Assembly: GCF_010470675.1 (NCBI RefSeq)
Contig: NZ_VOIQ01000015.1
Location: forward strand, 52,772 to 116,771
DNA: 64,000 nt
Direction of reading: 5' to 3'
DNA from: Desulfovibrio sp. JC010
GTDB taxonomy: Bacteria; Desulfobacterota; Desulfovibrionia; Desulfovibrionales; Desulfovibrionaceae
In this document: in pieces, positions 25,501 to 34,027 of the stretch
Layout of the letters: the number at the start of each line of letters is the position of its first letter
Numbering within the stretch: the stretch's first letter is position 1
Program-made: the position numbers and the translations under genes
The notes under the pieces: generated by a model
What the model was told of the DNA's origin: nothing
What the model saw: the letters and a program-made list of their open reading frames with translations, nothing else
The model's database searches: none

Positions 25501-26331
25501 ATGGTGATGGGGCTTGCTTATAATTATGGTTCACAAATGGTCACGAGTGCTTTGGGCAATATGGCCATGGGAGCTGTTTCTCAGGGGGGATCCGGTCAGG
25601 GGGCTTCATTGGGTAATGTGGGAAATCTTGTCGGCAGTATTTCCAGCTTGACCGGAAGTTCCGGGAGTTTAATGTCGGGCATGATGGGCAACTCCGGTGT
25701 GGGGTCCAGTTTGTTGAGTAGCGGCGGGACCGGGAGTTCTGCCGGAACAGCTTCAGGAAGTTCCGGTGGTACAGGAACAAGTCTTCTCAGCAGCGGAGGC
25801 GGAATGAACTATCTGGGCATGATGACCCAGTTCGGGCAGTCCGTACTCGGCGGGAGTCAGGAACGCAGTGAGGTGGAATATAATTCCCAGATGGCAGAAC
25901 TGAACAACTACCACCTCATGCAGCAGGGCATATATAACCGTCAGGTCAGCTACAAGGAAGCCCGTCTAATCAAGCAGGATGCGGAGATCAAACTGGCCGC
26001 TTTGCGCCGGGAGTTGTACCGCCGTAATCATTCAGTTTCCGGATATAAAGGAGTGCGGCTGGATTCCGGTTCTATTGTGGATGTGCGGGAGGATACCATC
26101 AAGCAGGCTGCTTATGATGCGGAAATCGTGAAATATCAGGCTGAGGTGAATTCCAACAGGCATATTGAACGCGGTGATATGTCGGTCTGGTCCGCGCACA
26201 GTCAGACCGTAATGAATTACAACAAGACGCAGGAAGCGACCAACGCGGGTAATTCGGCAATCAATTCCTCGCTTCTTTCACAGGGAACCGAGCTGGCCGG
26301 ATCAATGCTCAGCTCGAAAATGGGCGGATAA
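25501..26331 (+). CDS. Phage internal virion protein (gp14-like), Gly/Ser-rich N-terminus
   Basis: The 276-residue protein starts one base after the previous stop, with GGAGG inside that gene's end as ribosome-binding site. Residues 1-105 are extremely rich in Gly and Ser (low-complexity, possibly membrane-interacting). Residues 120-240 are helical, with YKEARLIKQDAEIKLAALRR and GDMSVWSAHSQTVMNYNK. Size, place and helix content fit the internal core/ejection proteins of T7-like phages. A larger ejection protein with a lytic transglycosylase domain is normally encoded next, but none is here. Confidence 0.6.
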   Translation: MVMGLAYNYGSQMVTSALGNMAMGAVSQGGSGQGASLGNVGNLVGSISSLTGSSGSLMSGMMGNSGVGSSLLSSGGTGSSAGTASGSSGGTGTSLLSSGGGMNYLGMMTQFGQSVLGGSQERSEVEYNSQMAELNNYHLMQQGIYNRQVSYKEARLIKQDAEIKLAALRRELYRRNHSVSGYKGVRLDSGSIVDVREDTIKQAAYDAEIVKYQAEVNSNRHIERGDMSVWSAHSQTVMNYNKTQEATNAGNSAINSSLLSQGTELAGSMLSSKMGG

Positions 26332-26352
26332 TTACAGCGAAGAAATAATATG

Positions 26353-26396
26353 CAGGGCGGACCTGAGTCATATGGCTCAGGTCCGCCTTTGTTTTT
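26353..26396 (+). terminator. Conserved hairpin H3
   Basis: Stem GGCGGACCTGAG / CTCAGGTCCGCC followed by TTTGTTTTTA, so it is a plus-strand terminator. Same stem sequence as H1 and H2. It separates the tail operon from the fibre gene. Confidence 0.82.
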
Positions 26397-26454
26397 ACAC
26401 TTTAAATATAAGGCAGGTAATTTAATGGGTTATTAACTTTAACAGGAGTAGTTT

Positions 26455-28506
26455 ATGACTGTGGTTTCAAGTGGCAGCACCATCACTTTTGCCGGGGATG
26501 GTGTGCAGACCCTCTTTGATTTTAATTTCCGCATTTTTAAAGCGGAAGACCTTTGCGCGGTTGTACGAAGCAGTGAAGGTGCAGAAACAAAATTGATTCA
26601 GGGCACAGATTTTAAAATTGTTTCCGGTGTCGGGGCTGATTCAGGAAAAATTCAATATCCCGTGTCCGGTGATCCGTTGCCGTCCGGGGACAGCATCACC
26701 CTTTATCGGGAAATTCCCTACACTCAGGAATTGGAGCTGGTGGAAAATGATGCTTTTTCGGTCCAGCTTTTAAATGAAGCGTTCGACCGAGGTGTAATGC
26801 GGGATCAGCAGTTGCAGGAGCAGGTGGATAGGGCCTTAAAATACGATATTTCAACTCCGGGAGAAGACCGCCTTTCTCCGCAGGAAATGGTCCGGACCAT
26901 CACTACAGCAAAAGATGAAGCTGTCGCAGCCCGCAGCGGAGCAATTAAGGCAGAGGACAACGCCCGCGGAATGCTTGGTGATGCGCAGGCCGCTCAAACT
27001 GGAGCGGAAGCGGCCCGTGATGCCGCGCAGGCAGCCCGTTCGGCAGCGGAAGAGGCAAGGGATTCGGCAATAAAAATTGCTGTGGGTGATATCACAGCCT
27101 TGCGCAGTCCGGTTCCGGTTCTTTCCGGTCCTGCTGAGGCTGCAGAAGGTACGACGGTTTCCATTACCATTTCGGATCATACGGAAGACGGGGTGACTTC
27201 ATATGAAGTCACTACTCTTGGTTTCGGCACGGCTTCCATCTCGGGCAATAATCTCAGCTGGACACTCGAAACAACGGGCGTTGATATTTCCAAAAGTATT
27301 GAAGTGGGCAGAAGACGCAGGGGAGAGCTTTATTCCGACACAGCAATTTATCAGCTGCTGGTAAAACATGTTCCCATTCAGGACGGGCCGACCATGGCTT
27401 TTGCTGATACCGTCGCAGGTTATCCCGGCGCAACCGTGGAAGCTGACGGTGCACATGCTCCTGCCCACTCCGTAGGAGCGGAGAACGCAAAGCAAATTGT
27501 TGCCGCCAAGCCGGAGGTTACAGCCCTCGGTGTTGCCGAAATCCCCGCCGGGTTCGGTCTCAGGATAGGAGCAGGTGCAGCCGGGGAATATCTGGGGCCG
27601 GAGATCGGGTTGGATTTTGCAATTACTTCCTTCACAGCTGGGGCCAACATACTTCCTGTAATGACCGGATACGTTCAGGACGGCTGGACTGCATCGGCCA
27701 GTAAAGAGGTTACTGATCGCTGGGCTTGGGAAGCATCCAACGGGAACCCTAGTATGGGCAGTCCTAACTGGTTGGCCAAAGGGACGTCCGGCTGGGTAAG
27801 ATTCAGCCATGAATCGAAACAGGCTATATCAGGCTATAGTATTTCTACAGAGAACATAGCTCCTTCCAATGCTGATCGAATGGTGACAGAATTTAAGCTG
27901 CAGGGCAGTAATGACGGTGCTGGATGGGTGGATTTGGATAGTCAGAGCGGTGTGGTCTGGGCAACATCGGGGGCGCAGGAAAAAACTTACATGTTGTCAG
28001 AAATGGCGAACTACAAGGAATACCAACTCCTTGCTCTCAATAATGGTGGGGGAACATATGTCACAGTTCCTCTGTTGAAGTTATTTGGAGTTACAGATGT
28101 CGTGTACCCCTCAACTGCATCCGATCTTGTTTTCACCTCTTCGGATTCCATCAAGGGTAAAGTGTTTATCCTTGATGGCGAACATAACGATATTGAAATT
28201 GACGGTGTTAAACATAAGGTTGTCTCAGTGATTGAATCTGAATCGGGCGGCACCTACACCACCACCGTCACCCTCGAAACCCCGCTGAATCGGGCTCCCG
28301 CAGGACGCGAAGTTGTGAAAATTCCCGACCGCTGCATACTGGCTCCTGCCAGCTACAGCGCAGTGATTGACGGTGATGGACTCAAAATTACCGGGGCGGA
28401 AATTACGCTTGAGGATAATCCGAACCTGAAGCGGCTGGCTATGGCGGTGAGCGGTGACGGGGTGACGTTTAAGTCCGGTAAAATTTACATCAAGGAGAAA
28501 CCGTAA
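26455..28506 (+). CDS. Phage tail fibre protein with T7-type N-terminus and discoidin-like domain
   Basis: The 683-residue protein begins with a T7-fibre-like virion attachment domain (about 1-130: FDFNFRIFKAEDLCAVVRSS, LYREIPYTQELELVENDAF, LNEAFDRGVMRDQQLQEQVD). An Ala/Arg-rich coiled coil (about 150-205) and Ig-like or beta-rich domains follow. A region near 400-545 resembles an F5/8 type C (discoidin) fold: WAWEASNGNPSMGSPNWLA, FKLQGSNDGAGWVDLDSQSG. The C-terminus is beta-rich. Such tips bind cell-surface glycans. It is separated from the tail operon by H3, hence likely its own transcript. Intact. Confidence 0.78.
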   Translation: MTVVSSGSTITFAGDGVQTLFDFNFRIFKAEDLCAVVRSSEGAETKLIQGTDFKIVSGVGADSGKIQYPVSGDPLPSGDSITLYREIPYTQELELVENDAFSVQLLNEAFDRGVMRDQQLQEQVDRALKYDISTPGEDRLSPQEMVRTITTAKDEAVAARSGAIKAEDNARGMLGDAQAAQTGAEAARDAAQAARSAAEEARDSAIKIAVGDITALRSPVPVLSGPAEAAEGTTVSITISDHTEDGVTSYEVTTLGFGTASISGNNLSWTLETTGVDISKSIEVGRRRRGELYSDTAIYQLLVKHVPIQDGPTMAFADTVAGYPGATVEADGAHAPAHSVGAENAKQIVAAKPEVTALGVAEIPAGFGLRIGAGAAGEYLGPEIGLDFAITSFTAGANILPVMTGYVQDGWTASASKEVTDRWAWEASNGNPSMGSPNWLAKGTSGWVRFSHESKQAISGYSISTENIAPSNADRMVTEFKLQGSNDGAGWVDLDSQSGVVWATSGAQEKTYMLSEMANYKEYQLLALNNGGGTYVTVPLLKLFGVTDVVYPSTASDLVFTSSDSIKGKVFILDGEHNDIEIDGVKHKVVSVIESESGGTYTTTVTLETPLNRAPAGREVVKIPDRCILAPASYSAVIDGDGLKITGAEITLEDNPNLKRLAMAVSGDGVTFKSGKIYIKEKP

Positions 28507-28730
28507 TGGGTGAAATGATACATAAAGTAGAAGAGCAGGCCGGGGTTTCCATTCACCGCGAAATTCCGGCAAAACGGAGCCATGAGGATTTTGATATCAG
28601 CCAGATGAGTGCTGAAACGCGCGATTCATTTAAACGGGTCTGCCGGGACGGGAATGCTGTTCCGGCAGATTACAGACATGTTTTCGAGTCTGTGCTGGGG
28701 CGCGGTGTGGTTAATAATATTTTGCAGTAG
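28506..28730 (+). CDS. Small hypothetical protein after tail fibre gene
   Basis: The 74-residue protein starts on the last base of the fibre stop codon (TAATG), so it is coupled to it. It is charged and probably helical (HEDFDISQMSAETRDSFKRV, DYRHVFESVLGRGVVNNIL). It could be a fibre chaperone or accessory protein by position only. No family recognised; a strong terminator follows. Confidence 0.5.
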   Translation: MGEMIHKVEEQAGVSIHREIPAKRSHEDFDISQMSAETRDSFKRVCRDGNAVPADYRHVFESVLGRGVVNNILQ

Positions 28731-28743
28731 AATATAAATAAAC

Positions 28744-28777
28744 AAGGGGTTGATGAGATTTTCATCAACCCCTTTCT
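28744..28777 (+). terminator. Terminator at right end of virion module
   Basis: A 12-13-bp stem AAGGGGTTGATGA / TCATCAACCCCTT, loop GATTT, then TCT. Convergent genes on both sides, so it may act in both directions. Confidence 0.8.
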
Positions 28778-28779
28778 AG

Positions 28780-29766
28780 TTATCTGTGTTCTTTCAGGTA
28801 GGCATTGCAGCGTTGTTTCACATTTTCCTGTACGTTGTAGAAGAAGAAATCATAATCGTAACGGTGGTAAACTTCTTTGCCAAGGGACATGTTCAGTTGT
28901 TCCAGCACTCCTTGTGTTGGAGTCGGTATTTCCAAAGCCCCATCACCATTAATGCGGGCGGCGGTGAAGTTTTTGATGAGCAGTTTTTTGCCGGGGGAGA
29001 GGAATATTTTGGCCTTGATATTCATGGATGCCGGGAATTCGCTGGTTTCAGTATTCCATGAAAGAGGATTGACGCAGCGCGCGCCTTCCTTGACTGTGGG
29101 TGATACTCCTCCGGGACCGATGGTATTCCATGTTATGATACATCCGGTCTGGTCTGCTTTTTCACTCAGCTTGAGGCCGAGGTCCGAGATATCCTTGTCG
29201 GTGAATGTCCAGCCGGGCAGGTAGGCTGCTACCAGTTTATTCTTATCCAGCAGTCCGGGATTTTTGCGTAGCAGGGTCTGCATGACATACGATCCCTGAC
29301 TGTGGGCGGCAAGTATGAAAGGGCGTCCATTATTAAGGTTGTTGAGGTAATATTTGAAGGCAGCTTCAATGTCCGAGACCGGAATCTTCAGATATTCTTC
29401 AACCTTTAAGTCTTCACCTTTCAGCACTTCAATATTCATCTGCCGGTAGCGCGGCGCGAACACATTGCAGGAATCTGCGAAAGCGGCAGTTATCCACTGA
29501 ATCGTATCCCGGTCGGTTACGTGGTTCAGTTCCTGATCATCTAGATCGGCGATAAAATGGCCGTTAGCAGGCGGACCGTAGGTGGTGGGGTGAACAAAGA
29601 ATACGTCAATGGCGTGGGTGGGGTTTTCGTCTTTGATGGACCAGAATTTACCCTGAGAGTAGTCCGGTCCGGCTGGAAGTTCATTGCTCTGCTTGAGATT
29701 GCAGGCACAGATGATAAAAATCAGTCCAAGTAAAAGGAGGTTTCTCAAAAGGTGGCTATGTCTCAT
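28780..29766 (-). CDS. DUF3089-type alpha/beta-hydrolase lipoprotein
   Basis: The 328-residue protein has a lipoprotein signal (hydrophobic LLLLGLIFIICAC with lipid-modified Cys at residue 22) and an alpha/beta-hydrolase fold. The nucleophile elbow AAHSQGS (Ser156), DVFFVHPTTYG near residue 55 and a YHRYDYDFFFYNVQENVKQR end fit the DUF3089 family. It is expected to be anchored in the envelope and to hydrolyse an ester or amide; the substrate is unknown. It is divergent from bioF and lies beside the end of the virion module without evident link. Confidence 0.72.
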   Translation of the reverse strand: MRHSHLLRNLLLLGLIFIICACNLKQSNELPAGPDYSQGKFWSIKDENPTHAIDVFFVHPTTYGPPANGHFIADLDDQELNHVTDRDTIQWITAAFADSCNVFAPRYRQMNIEVLKGEDLKVEEYLKIPVSDIEAAFKYYLNNLNNGRPFILAAHSQGSYVMQTLLRKNPGLLDKNKLVAAYLPGWTFTDKDISDLGLKLSEKADQTGCIITWNTIGPGGVSPTVKEGARCVNPLSWNTETSEFPASMNIKAKIFLSPGKKLLIKNFTAARINGDGALEIPTPTQGVLEQLNMSLGKEVYHRYDYDFFFYNVQENVKQRCNAYLKEHR

Positions 29767-29963
29767 ATGTGCTCCGGTTTGCAGTTCTTTCGATTGCTGA
29801 TGTTATCTGTCTGTCAGGCTGAATAACAGAAAAGCCACCCGCATATCCATCAAATTTTCCTTATCTTAAAAAACATGGTTGCTATTCTCGCCCATGAGTC
29901 TTATTTTTCCCGTTCACCATTTAGATTTTCCTGTTTATTTATGACCGCCGGATTTTATTTTTT

Positions 29964-31139
29964 ATGACTCCAAAAAGTTTTTACCGCCGTATTGAGGGCG
30001 AACTTGCCGATCTGGAGAATTCTTCCCTGCTCCGGGAAGTGCCTGATATGGATCATGGCGCAGCAAAGGAAATTGTCTTCAAAGGCAGGGACCTGCTCAA
30101 TCTCGCCTCCAACGATTATCTCGGTCTGGCCATGGATGAGCGTCTTATCCAGGCCTCTGCCGAAGCCGTGCGTGAGTACGGTTGCGGCGCGGCTGCTTCA
30201 CGGCTGGTGACCGGTAATTTCCGGATTTATGATGAGCTTGAACGTGAACTGGCTTCATTCAAAGAGCAGGAAGATTCCATGCTTTTTACTTCCGGTTATG
30301 CTGCCAATCTTGCCATTATGGACAGTTTTGCCGGACGGCGAACAATTGTTTTTTCCGATAAACTTAATCATGCCAGTATATTGGACGGCATCAGGATGTC
30401 CGGGGCGCGGCATGTGCGTTACCGCCACAATGACATCAAGCATCTGAAGAAGAGGATGGAATCCGCAAAGGATGCGCAGTCCAGAATCCTGATTACCGAT
30501 ACTATTTTCAGCATGGACGGCGATCTTGCCAACCTTGAAGAGATCGCCGATATCTGCGATTTTTACGACACCATGCTGGTTCTGGACGAGGCTCATGCCG
30601 AGGGCGTTTTCGGGGGCGGGAAGGGCATTGCCCATGAACGGGGAATTGTCGACCGAGTTGATCTGCATATGGGAGCTTTTTCAAAAGGATTCGGTTCCCT
30701 CGGCGGTGCTGTGTCCGGGCGTAAGGAGCTGATTTCCTACCTGCGAAATAAAGGACGTTCTTTTATTTTTACCACAGCCTTGCCGCCTGCGGTCATCGGG
30801 GCTAATCTTGCTGCTTTGCGTATTGTAGCCGATGATTCTTCCCGTGGTGCCAAACTTCTGGAGATGAGTCGCGGGTTAAAAAATTATCTCGAATTCTGCG
30901 GCTTTGATTGCGGGCAGTCGGAAAGTCAGATCATCCCGGTGATTCTGGGGGACAATGAAACCGCTCTTGCCGCTCGTGACAGGCTTATTGAAGAGGGGAT
31001 TTACGCTGCCGCCATCAGGCCACCGACAGTACCGGAGGGAACCGCACGCTTACGGCTTTCCCTGCGGGCAGATCTGACCGAAGAGGACCTGCAGAAAATC
31101 AGGAACGGTTTTGCCGGACTGAAGGCGGGGCAGGAATAA
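29964..31139 (+). CDS. bioF: 8-amino-7-oxononanoate (KAPA) synthase
   Basis: The 391-residue protein is a typical alpha-oxoamine synthase: NLASNDYLGLAMDERLIQA, SRLVTGNFRIYDELERELA, the TDTIFSMDGDLANL loop, LVLDEAHAEGVFG with the PLP-contacting Asp, and GAFSKGFGSLGG with the PLP lysine K241. It condenses pimeloyl-ACP or pimeloyl-CoA with L-alanine to give KAPA in biotin synthesis. Its stop overlaps the start of the hydrolase gene (TAATG), and a bioC-like gene follows, which favours BioF over 2-amino-3-ketobutyrate CoA ligase. No BirA-type operator recognised upstream. Confidence 0.88.
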   Translation: MTPKSFYRRIEGELADLENSSLLREVPDMDHGAAKEIVFKGRDLLNLASNDYLGLAMDERLIQASAEAVREYGCGAAASRLVTGNFRIYDELERELASFKEQEDSMLFTSGYAANLAIMDSFAGRRTIVFSDKLNHASILDGIRMSGARHVRYRHNDIKHLKKRMESAKDAQSRILITDTIFSMDGDLANLEEIADICDFYDTMLVLDEAHAEGVFGGGKGIAHERGIVDRVDLHMGAFSKGFGSLGGAVSGRKELISYLRNKGRSFIFTTALPPAVIGANLAALRIVADDSSRGAKLLEMSRGLKNYLEFCGFDCGQSESQIIPVILGDNETALAARDRLIEEGIYAAAIRPPTVPEGTARLRLSLRADLTEEDLQKIRNGFAGLKAGQE

Positions 31140-31738
31140 TGAAAGTTGTTTTTGTCGGCGGCTGGGCAACTTCGGAGCAGCAATATCCGCAACTGGCCGA
31201 GTCCGCCCGTTTTCTGGTTCCGTTTACCGGATTTGATTCTGCGGAACTTCCGGATCTGATTGCTGAAGGCGGAGATGTTTTAATCGGTTGGTCTACCGGG
31301 GCGCACATGCTGCTGAAAGAGTGTCGCCACTTATTTGCGCGCTATGGCAGGGTTGTCTTGATTGCCCCGTTTTTATCGTTTACGGATTCTTTTCCCAAGC
31401 GGTTGGTCAAGGGCATGATTGCCGGGATGGAAAATGATCCTGCCGCTGTGGTCCGTTCATTCCATGAAAATTGCGGTGAATCGGATATTCCTCCATATGC
31501 TCCTGATGATGCAGCGCAACTTGTCGCCGGGCTTGAATACCTTGTTTCTTCAAAGATAGAGATCGACGGCAAAATATTTTCTTCGAATTTAACCCTCGTG
31601 CACGCTGACGGGGACCGTATTGTGCGCCGCAAGGCTTTTGATAAAGTTGCGGCAGCTGCCGGGGACGTGCAGATCATGGAAATTGCCGGTGGGCATAAAA
31701 TTTCAGAAGTTGAATTAATGAATATTATCAAGGGATAG
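31139..31738 (+). CDS. Small alpha/beta hydrolase, probable pimeloyl-ACP methyl ester esterase (BioH/BioG-type)
   Basis: The 199-residue protein has a compact hydrolase fold with nucleophile motif IGWSTGAHML (Ser52), an acid in VHADGDRIV (Asp157 or Asp159) and the His in AGGHK (His186). It lies between bioF and bioC with a 1-nt overlap and a 7-nt gap. This makes it the likely enzyme that removes the methyl group added by BioC from pimeloyl-ACP methyl ester. It is shorter than E. coli BioH (about 255 residues) and not clearly BioG. The role is inferred from position. Confidence 0.68.
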   Translation: MKVVFVGGWATSEQQYPQLAESARFLVPFTGFDSAELPDLIAEGGDVLIGWSTGAHMLLKECRHLFARYGRVVLIAPFLSFTDSFPKRLVKGMIAGMENDPAAVVRSFHENCGESDIPPYAPDDAAQLVAGLEYLVSSKIEIDGKIFSSNLTLVHADGDRIVRRKAFDKVAAAAGDVQIMEIAGGHKISEVELMNIIKG

Positions 31739-31745
31739 CGACTAA

Positions 31746-32495
31746 GTGAAAAAGAGAATTCGTCAGTGTTTCGGCAAGGCCGCCGCAAGCTACAGCGAGG
31801 CCGCTTCTGTGCAGCGTATCGTTGCCGGAAATTGTGCCGGGTTTTGTCCGCAGGGGAACTATAACCGAGTTCTGGATATCGGTTCCGGTGTCGGCTTTCT
31901 GCATGACGAACTTTGTGGGCGCATTACCTGCGGTGATTATATCTCACTTGATCTGGTCCGCCCCATGCTCATGGAACAGCAGGGGGCCGGGGCTTTGCTC
32001 GTGGCTGCTGACGGGGAGGAACTGCCTTTTGCGGATGAATGTTTTGATCTTCTGGTCAGTTCATCGGCAATGCAGTGGTATGGCGAACCGGAAAAATCCA
32101 TTCCGCAGAGTTTTAATGTTTTGAAATCCGGGGGCAGGTTTGCCATCGCCATTTTTACGCAAGGAACCCTTTCTGAATTGGCCGATGTAAGTTCAAGGAC
32201 CGGGTTCGGTTCGGTCAAGCAGTTGCGGCCCTGTTCGTTTTATGAAGAATTGTTTGGAAACATACCGGGAATAAAGGTGGATTACGCAAGAGAGGAGCAT
32301 GAGCAGTTCTTCCCTTCCGTAAAACACTTCCTGAAAAAGCATAAGCAGACCGGAGCCGTTGCTTCCAGTGAAGATATTTCCTGGGGCAAGGATAAATACC
32401 GCCGGTTTGTTGAAGAGTATGAAAAGTTATATAGGGGAGGATCAGGAATAAAAGCCAGCTACAGGGTTTTCTTTGCCTACGGGGAGAAATTATAA
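31746..32495 (+). CDS. bioC: Malonyl-ACP O-methyltransferase
   Basis: The 249-residue SAM methyltransferase begins RIRQCFGKAAASYSEAASVQ, the typical BioC N-terminus, then the SAM motif RVLDIGSGVGFL (residues 41-52), LVAADGEELPFADECFDLLV and SSAMQWYGEPEKSIPQSFNV. BioC methylates malonyl-ACP to prime pimelate synthesis. The start is GTG, 7 nt after the hydrolase gene. It closes the bioF-esterase-bioC operon; bioA, bioD and bioB are not in the window. Confidence 0.83.
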   Translation: MKKRIRQCFGKAAASYSEAASVQRIVAGNCAGFCPQGNYNRVLDIGSGVGFLHDELCGRITCGDYISLDLVRPMLMEQQGAGALLVAADGEELPFADECFDLLVSSSAMQWYGEPEKSIPQSFNVLKSGGRFAIAIFTQGTLSELADVSSRTGFGSVKQLRPCSFYEELFGNIPGIKVDYAREEHEQFFPSVKHFLKKHKQTGAVASSEDISWGKDKYRRFVEEYEKLYRGGSGIKASYRVFFAYGEKL

Positions 32496-32595
32496 CTGCC
32501 CGTTTCTTGGAGAAGGCAGTTTCCCTTTGACTTTTTTGCTGATCAATATGAACTTCTTTGAAAGATTAATGATGATGAGATTCAGGAGTTAAGAA

Positions 32596-33276
32596 ATGTT
32601 AGTAGGGGATTGGATGACAGAAGAGGTGCTGACAATTCAACCGGGAGCACCCATATTTGATGCCATGGAAATGATGCGTGACGCCGGGATCAGACAGATT
32701 CCGGTAACAGAGGCTTCCGGGCTGGTGGCCGGGATTGTTTCCGACAGGGACATCCGTGATGCCATGCCTTCCAAGTTCCTGCCCGGCGATAATGCCTCTG
32801 GAAATGGTGAGGGATTGATGGGGCTTAAGATCAAGGATATCATGACCCATGATCCATACATTGTTTCACCGGATACCTGCATGGAAGTTGCGGCTGAAAT
32901 TCTTCTGGAAAAGAAAATCGGCGGTCTGCCCGTAGTGGATGAATTCGGTCTTGTGGGTATTGTTACTGAAGTGGATGTTTACCGTTTTCTGACCACTGTA
33001 ACCGGGGTCAGCAAGGGAAGTTCCCAGTTTGCTTTTGTTCTGGAAGACACAGCTTCGGCCCTTGAAGAACTGCTCAATGATCTTTGGGCCAGAGGGGTAA
33101 GGCTTTCCACTGTATTCACTTCCTATGAAGGAGTGAAGCAGGGCTCTCGCCGTGTGTTTGTCTGGGTGCAGAAACTGGATGATGACACTGTTGAATCTTT
33201 GGTCATGCACTTGAAAAAGACCTATGATCTCAGCTACCATGTCCATCGGGGCGAGACGCACAAGAACGAGTTTTAG
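32596..33276 (+). CDS. Tandem CBS-domain protein
   Basis: The 226-residue protein has two CBS motifs: VGDWMTEEVLTIQPGAPIFD with LVAGIVSDRDIRDA, and IKDIMTHDPYIVSPDTCMEV with GLVGIVTEVDVYRFL. A C-terminal region of about 80 residues (ASALEELLNDLWARGVRLST) may be an ACT-like fold. CBS pairs bind adenine nucleotides and sense energy state. No catalytic domain. It is monocistronic with a bidirectional terminator after it. Partner unknown. Confidence 0.8.
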   Translation: MLVGDWMTEEVLTIQPGAPIFDAMEMMRDAGIRQIPVTEASGLVAGIVSDRDIRDAMPSKFLPGDNASGNGEGLMGLKIKDIMTHDPYIVSPDTCMEVAAEILLEKKIGGLPVVDEFGLVGIVTEVDVYRFLTTVTGVSKGSSQFAFVLEDTASALEELLNDLWARGVRLSTVFTSYEGVKQGSRRVFVWVQKLDDDTVESLVMHLKKTYDLSYHVHRGETHKNEF

Positions 33277-33298
33277 GTTTTTAGTGTACTGGTAATAA

Positions 33299-33332
33299 AA
33301 AAACCGCACTGAACTTTCAGTGCGGTTTTTTG
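33299..33332. terminator. Bidirectional terminator between CBS gene and coiled-coil protein gene
   Basis: A 12-bp stem AAACCGCACTGA / TCAGTGCGGTTT with T-runs on both strands. Confidence 0.88.
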
Positions 33333-33343
33333 CGTCTATTAAC

Positions 33344-33757
33344 TTAAATAAGTTTTAGCTTTTTGACTTCTTCATACACTTCTATTGAAATCATATTCAA
33401 GGTCAGCAGGGCTCCGATTATATCAATGTTTTTTTCTATTCCATATATCTCTGCTGACAGGTATTGGGCTTCCGTTAAAATCTGTTTCTGAAGCAGCCAC
33501 CCCTTCAGGTCGGTAGGGTCTTCTGCGGGTTTGGATTCCGCTTCGGATTGTATTCCTGCTTTTAAAAGAGTCTTCAGATTTTCCAGCCTTTGCGAAAGCT
33601 CTTTACGGTTTTTGCGCAGGTCCTGCAATTCTTCGTTCAGCTTTTTTTCCTTGTCCGCCAAATCCATTGATTTGATTTCAAAACTACCGTTGATGGCTTT
33701 GCAGATAAAGACTGTGGCTAATAGGCCTATTGTGACAAAGGTGATGGAAAAAATCAT
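33344..33757 (-). CDS. Small membrane-anchored coiled-coil protein
   Basis: The 137-residue protein has one N-terminal membrane segment (FSITFVTIGLLATVFIC) and a strongly heptad-like coiled coil (residues 30-68: DLADKEKKLNEELQDLRKNR). A smaller helical C-terminal domain (TDLKGWLLQKQILTEAQYL) follows. It is 33 nt downstream of a second small protein with the same plan, so the two may form a hetero-oligomer. No family recognised; it resembles small scaffold proteins such as PspB or FtsB only in layout. Confidence 0.55.
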   Translation of the reverse strand: MIFSITFVTIGLLATVFICKAINGSFEIKSMDLADKEKKLNEELQDLRKNRKELSQRLENLKTLLKAGIQSEAESKPAEDPTDLKGWLLQKQILTEAQYLSAEIYGIEKNIDIIGALLTLNMISIEVYEEVKKLKLI

Positions 33758-33790
33758 GGCTGTGTCTTTTGGGTAAAGCTATCCCGGCGG

Positions 33791-34027
33791 TTAAACGTCT
33801 TCCGTGCTATTATCCAGATCTTTTAATCTTACTTCTGTTTCTGTCACTTCTTTTTCTATTAAACTGATTTCCGAACGCACTTTATCCATGGAATTTTCCA
33901 TGTGTCCTTTTTTCAGCTCAAAGGCTTTCTGCTTCTGCGCAAATTTTGAACTCTGCGCTGAATGCGTTGAGTATATAATGAAGGCAAAAATGATCAGTGC
34001 GATTGATGCTACAAGCATTTCTGTCAT
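33791..34027 (-). CDS. Small membrane-anchored coiled-coil protein
   Basis: This 78-residue protein begins with a membrane segment (VASIALIIFAFIIYS) and continues as a coiled coil (QKQKAFELKKGHMENSMDKV, SLIEKEVTETEVRLKDLDNS). It is the first gene of a two-gene unit with the protein ending at 33344. Both are divergent from the tandem REC genes starting at 34251, with about 220 bp between. No known family. Confidence 0.55.
   Translation of the reverse strand: MTEMLVASIALIIFAFIIYSTHSAQSSKFAQKQKAFELKKGHMENSMDKVRSEISLIEKEVTETEVRLKDLDNSTEDV

Noticed and set aside
25501..25800. Gly/Ser-rich stretch as a tandem DNA repeat
   Set aside because: The codons vary and no repeat unit is preserved; it is low-complexity protein, not a DNA repeat array.
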